In this document: positions 60,344-64,000 of the stretch, piece after piece
Layout of the letters: each line of letters starts with the position of its first letter
Position numbering within the stretch: the stretch's first letter is position 1
NCBI GenBank assembly: GCA_964549335.1
Contig: CAZJUQ010000047.1
Location: 43,451-107,450 of the forward strand
Direction: 5' to 3'
Source: Sulfidibacterium sp964549335
GTDB taxonomy: Bacteria > Bacteroidota > Bacteroidia > Bacteroidales > F082
DNA: 64,000 nucleotides
The notes under the pieces: generated by a model
Told to the model about the DNA's origin: nothing
Databases searched by the model: none
What the model saw: the letters and a program-made list of their open reading frames with translations, nothing else
Program-made: the position numbers and the translations under genes

Positions 60344-62290
60344 ATGAATTTCGACCCCAAATCTAATTACGAAAAAACCAAAAAAAATACAGGATATGTT
60401 CCGCGAAGAGAGGCAAATCAGAAATTGTACGACAAACTGGGATTTATGTCGGGTTTGGAAGTTCATCAGCAACTTCTGACAAAAGAGAAACTGTTTTGTC
60501 ATTGTCCTTCGGGTATATACAACAAAGACGATGATTACGATGCGGAACTGATACGCCACATGCGCCCAACATTAAGCGAACTTGGTGAATATGACGGTAC
60601 CGCTCTTATGGAATTTAAAACCAGGAAAGAGATTGTTTACCGCATTAACAACGACAATGCCTGTACCTACGAAATTGATGATACTCCTCCCTTTCCGTTA
60701 AACCGCGAAGCTTTGGAAATAGCGTTGGAGATTTCGTTATTATCGAAACTTAACATTGTGGGCGAGGTGCACATTACCCGTAAACAATATCTCGACGGCA
60801 GTATTCCCACGGGATTTCAACGTACTGCAATACTTGGCGTGGAAGGTTCTTTTGAACTGCCGCACAAAACCATAAGGTTGATACAACTAAGTATCGAAGA
60901 AGATTCTTGCCGCGAAATTTCAGACATTGGCCACCGCAGGGTTTATAAAACCGACAGGTTGGGAATGCCTTTGATAGAAACCGTTACCTACCCCGATTGC
61001 ACCAACCCCGGCGAAGTAAAACAGGCATGCGATTACATTCGCTTTTTAAACCGGAGTACAGGTAAAGTACGTACCGGTATGGGTGCTGCCCGTCAGGATG
61101 TAAATGTTAGCTGTAAAGGCGGAACACGCGTGGAGATTAAGGGCGTGGCTCATACCAAGTGGATACCCGAGCTGACACATAACGAAATGTTCCGCCAGTG
61201 GGCTCTGCTCTTGATAAGGGATGAGCTTAACAGACGCATGAAACCCGAAAATTGGAAAACGGAACATGTTGACATAAAAGGAAAAATATATCATCCTCTT
61301 TTTGCAGGCGCACAAAAAGTCATTGCCGTTAAATTAACGGGTTTCAAAGGTATTTTGTCGCACTTTACTCAACCGGGAAAAATGTTTGCCGACGAAATTG
61401 CCGACAGGCTAAAAGTTATAGCATGCCTCGAACGTCCCAATATGCTTCACAGCGAAAGTTTCGAAAGGGCGTTTGACGAAGAAGAGAGCAAAAAAATAGC
61501 CCGCATTTTGAATGTTACCGGTGGCGATGCCTGGCTTGTAATTTGGGGTAGCGACGACGATATGCCCACCGCCCTCGAAACAATTGATGAGCGTTGTAAA
61601 ATGGCTTTCGAGGGCGTGCCCAAAGAGACCCGTAAATCGTTTGAAGACGGCACAACAATTTTTGAACGTGTGTTGCCCGGTGCCGACCGTATGTATCCCG
61701 ATACCGATTCGGCTCCGATACCTCTCGACGACGAATACATAGAGTCGTTAAAGAAAAATCTGCCGGACGATATTATCGAAAGATATAAAACCCTTAAAAA
61801 ATGGGGTGTGCCCGAAGATGTTTATACTTTTATTTTCTCGAAAAACCTTTTTCCGTTAATGCAACAAATAGTTGAGGAAACAGGAATTAATCCCGCCTAT
61901 CTCGGAATATTTTTTGGCGAAAAACTTAAATTTGCCGTTAATCACTACAAAACAGCTCCCGGCTTCCGGTTTAAAATTGTAGGAGCTCTTTTCCGCTTTT
62001 TAAAAGATAAAAATTTACAACCCAAACTTGCCGAATTGATGTTACCCGTATTGGTTGTACATCCCAAAATGGAGTTTGAATCGATACTTACAACAATAGG
62101 GTTCAGGCGTTATACTGAAAAGGAGTTGCTCGACAGGGTTCCTTTGCTTAAAGTAAAATTTGCTAACGGCAAAAAAGAGGTTGACAAAGAAAAAATGCTC
62201 CGATGGATTATGGGACAACTCCGTAAACCCGCCACAGGCAATGTTGACCTTACCCTGTTCAGTAAAAAAGTAAAACAGATAATAGCATAA
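60344..62290 (+). CDS. gatE: Glu-tRNA(Gln) amidotransferase subunit E
   Basis: The 648-residue protein is the tRNA-binding, kinase/amidase-partner subunit of the GatDE type, described mainly from archaea. The GatB-like core has GLEVHQQLLTKEKLFCHCPSG, IPTGFQRTAILGVEG, QLSIEEDSCREI and MGAARQDVNVSCKGG. An AspRS-type GAD insertion lies at ~330-440 (VIAVKLTGFKGILSHF), which separates GatE from GatB. A C-terminal helical tail follows. With GatD it converts Glu-tRNA(Gln) to Gln-tRNA(Gln). The order here is gatE then gatD with 14 bp between. Length is as in archaeal GatE. Confidence 0.95.
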   Translation: MNFDPKSNYEKTKKNTGYVPRREANQKLYDKLGFMSGLEVHQQLLTKEKLFCHCPSGIYNKDDDYDAELIRHMRPTLSELGEYDGTALMEFKTRKEIVYRINNDNACTYEIDDTPPFPLNREALEIALEISLLSKLNIVGEVHITRKQYLDGSIPTGFQRTAILGVEGSFELPHKTIRLIQLSIEEDSCREISDIGHRRVYKTDRLGMPLIETVTYPDCTNPGEVKQACDYIRFLNRSTGKVRTGMGAARQDVNVSCKGGTRVEIKGVAHTKWIPELTHNEMFRQWALLLIRDELNRRMKPENWKTEHVDIKGKIYHPLFAGAQKVIAVKLTGFKGILSHFTQPGKMFADEIADRLKVIACLERPNMLHSESFERAFDEEESKKIARILNVTGGDAWLVIWGSDDDMPTALETIDERCKMAFEGVPKETRKSFEDGTTIFERVLPGADRMYPDTDSAPIPLDDEYIESLKKNLPDDIIERYKTLKKWGVPEDVYTFIFSKNLFPLMQQIVEETGINPAYLGIFFGEKLKFAVNHYKTAPGFRFKIVGALFRFLKDKNLQPKLAELMLPVLVVHPKMEFESILTTIGFRRYTEKELLDRVPLLKVKFANGKKEVDKEKMLRWIMGQLRKPATGNVDLTLFSKKVKQIIA

Positions 62291-62304
62291 AATCCGCATT
62301 AAGA

Positions 62305-63690
62305 ATGGACAAAGATATTTTTCAAGGTTATAAAGGCGACGCGCTGGAAATACTTAAAAAGTACCATACAAGAGTTTGGGGAACAGCCAGAATAGAGACA
62401 ACAAGGGGAAACTTTGAAGGCACCGTTTTGCCGCGTGCCGAAAACGACGACGATAAACATATCGTATTGAAAATAGCAACAGGCTACAATATAGGTATCG
62501 ACATACGTACAATAAGGTCGATGAAAGAGACGGGCTACAAAAAAGCCACTTATAAAATTCCCGAAAAGGAGTTTCCTTATACCGAAGGACTGCCCAAAGT
62601 GAAATTGTTCGGTACCGGAGGCACAATAGCTTCGCGTCTCGATTACAGAACCGGAGCTGTAATACCGGCGTTTTCACCCGGCGAACTTTACGGTGCCGTG
62701 CCCGAACTTGCCGACATTTGCAATTTGGAAACGGAAAAGGTATTTGCGGTATTTAGCGAAAATATGGGCCCCGGGCAATACATTGCCCTTGCCAAAGCCA
62801 TAGGTAAAGAGATAGAGAAAGGGGTTGACGGCATTGTTATAGGACATGGTACCGACACATTGCACCACACCGGAGCGGCTCTTACTTTCATGTGTCAAAA
62901 TTTGCCTGTTCCCGTTGTTTTGGTAGGCTCGCAACGGTCATCCGACCGCCCCAGCTCCGATGCGGCACTAAACCTTATGCATGCCATGAAAGCCGCCGGA
63001 CATTCCGACATTGCCGAGGTTATGGTGTGTATGTTCGGACCTACCTCCGACGAGTACGGACTTTTACACAAAGGAACCCGTGTGCGTAAAATGCACTCAT
63101 CGTACCGCTCAACATTCCGTACCATCGGCGATACTCCTTTGGCACGTATCAGCCGTAAAGAGATTATCCCGATAAAGCGAAATTATAATAAACGACGCAA
63201 CGATAAAAATGTAAAAATACTACCCTATTTTAGCGAAGAGGTTACCATGCTTTATTACTATCCCGGAATGCATCCCGATATTCTGGAGGCAATAATCGAC
63301 AAAGGGTATCGCGGTATTGTTTTTGTGGGTACAGGTTTGGGACATGTAAACAAAGAGCTTTATCCCGCCATAGAACGGGCGCATGCCAAAGGTATTCACA
63401 TGTATATGACCCTTCAAACACTTTGGGGATATGTTCATATGTTTGTTTACGATACAGGTCGCGACCTTATGGCAAAAGGTGTTATTCCTCTCGGAAATAT
63501 GTTACCTGAGGTTGCCTGGGTAAAATTATCGTGGGTATTAGGACAAACAAAAGACCCTAAAAAAGTAAAAGAAATGATGTTAACTCCCATAAACGACGAA
63601 ATTACCGTACGCGAACCGTATAACGGATATCTTGTTTATCAAGGAGGAGTCCCCGAGGTCGAAGAGTTTATTAAAAAAGTAAGAAAATAA
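62305..63690 (+). CDS. gatD: Glu-tRNA(Gln) amidotransferase subunit D (asparaginase-type glutaminase)
   Basis: The 461-residue protein has an N-terminal SH3/Tudor-like domain (~20-90, VWGTARIETTRGNFEGTVLP) found in GatD but not in free asparaginases, followed by the asparaginase fold. Active-site residues by comparison with the archaeal enzyme are Thr107 (GTGGTIAS), Thr183 and Asp184 (GHGTDTLHH), and Lys262 (GTRVRKMHSS). The sequences DYRTGAV, GSQRSSDRPSSDA and HKGTRVRKMH are those I know from archaeal GatD. It hydrolyses glutamine and passes ammonia to GatE. It converges with the NifX-like gene, only 2 bp between stop codons. Confidence 0.95.
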   Translation: MDKDIFQGYKGDALEILKKYHTRVWGTARIETTRGNFEGTVLPRAENDDDKHIVLKIATGYNIGIDIRTIRSMKETGYKKATYKIPEKEFPYTEGLPKVKLFGTGGTIASRLDYRTGAVIPAFSPGELYGAVPELADICNLETEKVFAVFSENMGPGQYIALAKAIGKEIEKGVDGIVIGHGTDTLHHTGAALTFMCQNLPVPVVLVGSQRSSDRPSSDAALNLMHAMKAAGHSDIAEVMVCMFGPTSDEYGLLHKGTRVRKMHSSYRSTFRTIGDTPLARISRKEIIPIKRNYNKRRNDKNVKILPYFSEEVTMLYYYPGMHPDILEAIIDKGYRGIVFVGTGLGHVNKELYPAIERAHAKGIHMYMTLQTLWGYVHMFVYDTGRDLMAKGVIPLGNMLPEVAWVKLSWVLGQTKDPKKVKEMMLTPINDEITVREPYNGYLVYQGGVPEVEEFIKKVRK

Positions 63691-63692
63691 AT

Positions 63693-64000
63693 TTAATGAT
63701 GATGATGTTCGTGATTACCTGATTCGTGGTCGCAAGTGTTGGCATTAACAACAAGAGTTTCGTTAACAAAATCGAGGATAATATTATCGGGAGTATCTAC
63801 ATTAGCACCCGAAAAAACATTAACGTTTTTTGAGTTAAAAATTTCGATGGCAGCAGGTCCTATTCCTCCAACAATAATATCGGTTACTCCTTGCGAAGCA
63901 ACCCAATTGGGAATAACTCCGGGTTGATGTTCAGGTGGAGGAAGAAATTCGTTATCAATAATTTTATTATTATCATCGATAACGTAAACTCTAAAATAAT
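63693..64000 (-). CDS. NifB/NifX family iron-molybdenum cluster-binding protein, 5' end cut by the window edge
   Basis: Reading the minus strand from the end of the window, the frame is open with no start codon inside, so the N-terminus lies beyond 64000. The visible ~102 residues include EHQPGVIPNWVASQGVTDII, a GGIGPAAIEIF loop and VFSGANVDTPDNIILDF, the dinitrogenase cofactor-binding (DUF134-partner) type of fold. The tail is Cys/His-rich (TCDHESGNHEHHHH), a likely metal-binding extension. These small proteins occur in many organisms that do not fix nitrogen, and their substrate is uncertain. The gene is not on the usual start-to-stop list because it lacks its start here. Confidence 0.85.
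   Translation of the reverse strand, partial: YFRVYVIDDNNKIIDNEFLPPPEHQPGVIPNWVASQGVTDIIVGGIGPAAIEIFNSKNVNVFSGANVDTPDNIILDFVNETLVVNANTCDHESGNHEHHHH

Noticed and set aside
1..64000. CRISPR arrays, transposons, prophage, toxin-antitoxin or other defence islands
   Set aside because: I looked for direct repeats with regular spacing, transposase or integrase motifs and typical defence domains on both strands and found none. The internal repeats of the PKD and Ig-like genes are coding repeats.

Overview
The window comes from a member of the Bacteroidota, most likely an anaerobic Bacteroidales-type organism. The evidence is at least eight secreted proteins with type IX secretion (T9SS) C-terminal sorting domains, a PorP/SprF protein, AT-rich leaders without strong Shine-Dalgarno sites, and repeated TAnnTTTG -7 promoter boxes. 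Conserved phylum genes (DUF3822-rsmD, ddl/PASTA/RluA, PspC plus a LiaF-like protein) and a glycyl radical enzyme, which needs anoxia, agree with this. I see no rRNA, tRNA, CRISPR array, insertion sequence or prophage. Most of the window is ordinary chromosome with secretome-rich patches.

Layout. 1-9100: end of a LruC-domain surface protein, the mutA-mutB methylmalonyl-CoA mutase operon, a secreted peptidylarginine-deiminase homologue and a secreted nuclease-like protein. 9229-14329: a TrkH potassium channel, then an ECF sigma factor, a one-TM plus beta-barrel putative sigma regulator, and a PKD-domain T9SS cargo. 14551-19760: a trans-4-hydroxyproline dehydratase (HypD-like) with its activase, then a double-ATPase peptide ABC protein. 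19785-24712: metH-metF behind a SAM-I riboswitch. 24873-32647: ddl, PASTA protein, secreted protein, RluA synthase, several conserved hypotheticals and rsmD. 32707-40791: a PfkB kinase and a three-gene surface operon (T9SS type B giant, PorP/SprF, T9SS type A giant) whose two large proteins share a degenerate NodB-like domain. 41229-50845: asnS, aspS, tyrS, a TlpA-like thioredoxin, a membrane-embedded gluzincin-like protein, and PspC/LiaF-like envelope stress proteins. 50888-59228: a small zinc-ribbon protein and a second sigma/barrel/PKD cassette with two cargos, then a lipoprotein. 59279-64000: an acyl-ACP thioesterase, archaeal-type GatE and GatD, and the end of a NifX-like protein.

How it works together. 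Two homologous cassettes (10845-14329 and 51386-57444) each join an ECF sigma factor to a protein with a cytosolic tail, one TM helix, a long periplasmic linker and an outer-membrane-type barrel, followed by PKD-domain T9SS cargo. The simplest reading is a one-protein trans-envelope switch that ties the surface state to sigma activity; this is inference and is the most interesting system here. Metabolism points to amino-acid and propionate chemistry: hydroxyproline dehydration, B12-dependent mutase, B12-dependent methionine synthase under SAM control. GatDE implies Gln-tRNA(Gln) is made by transamidation with an enzyme best known from archaea.
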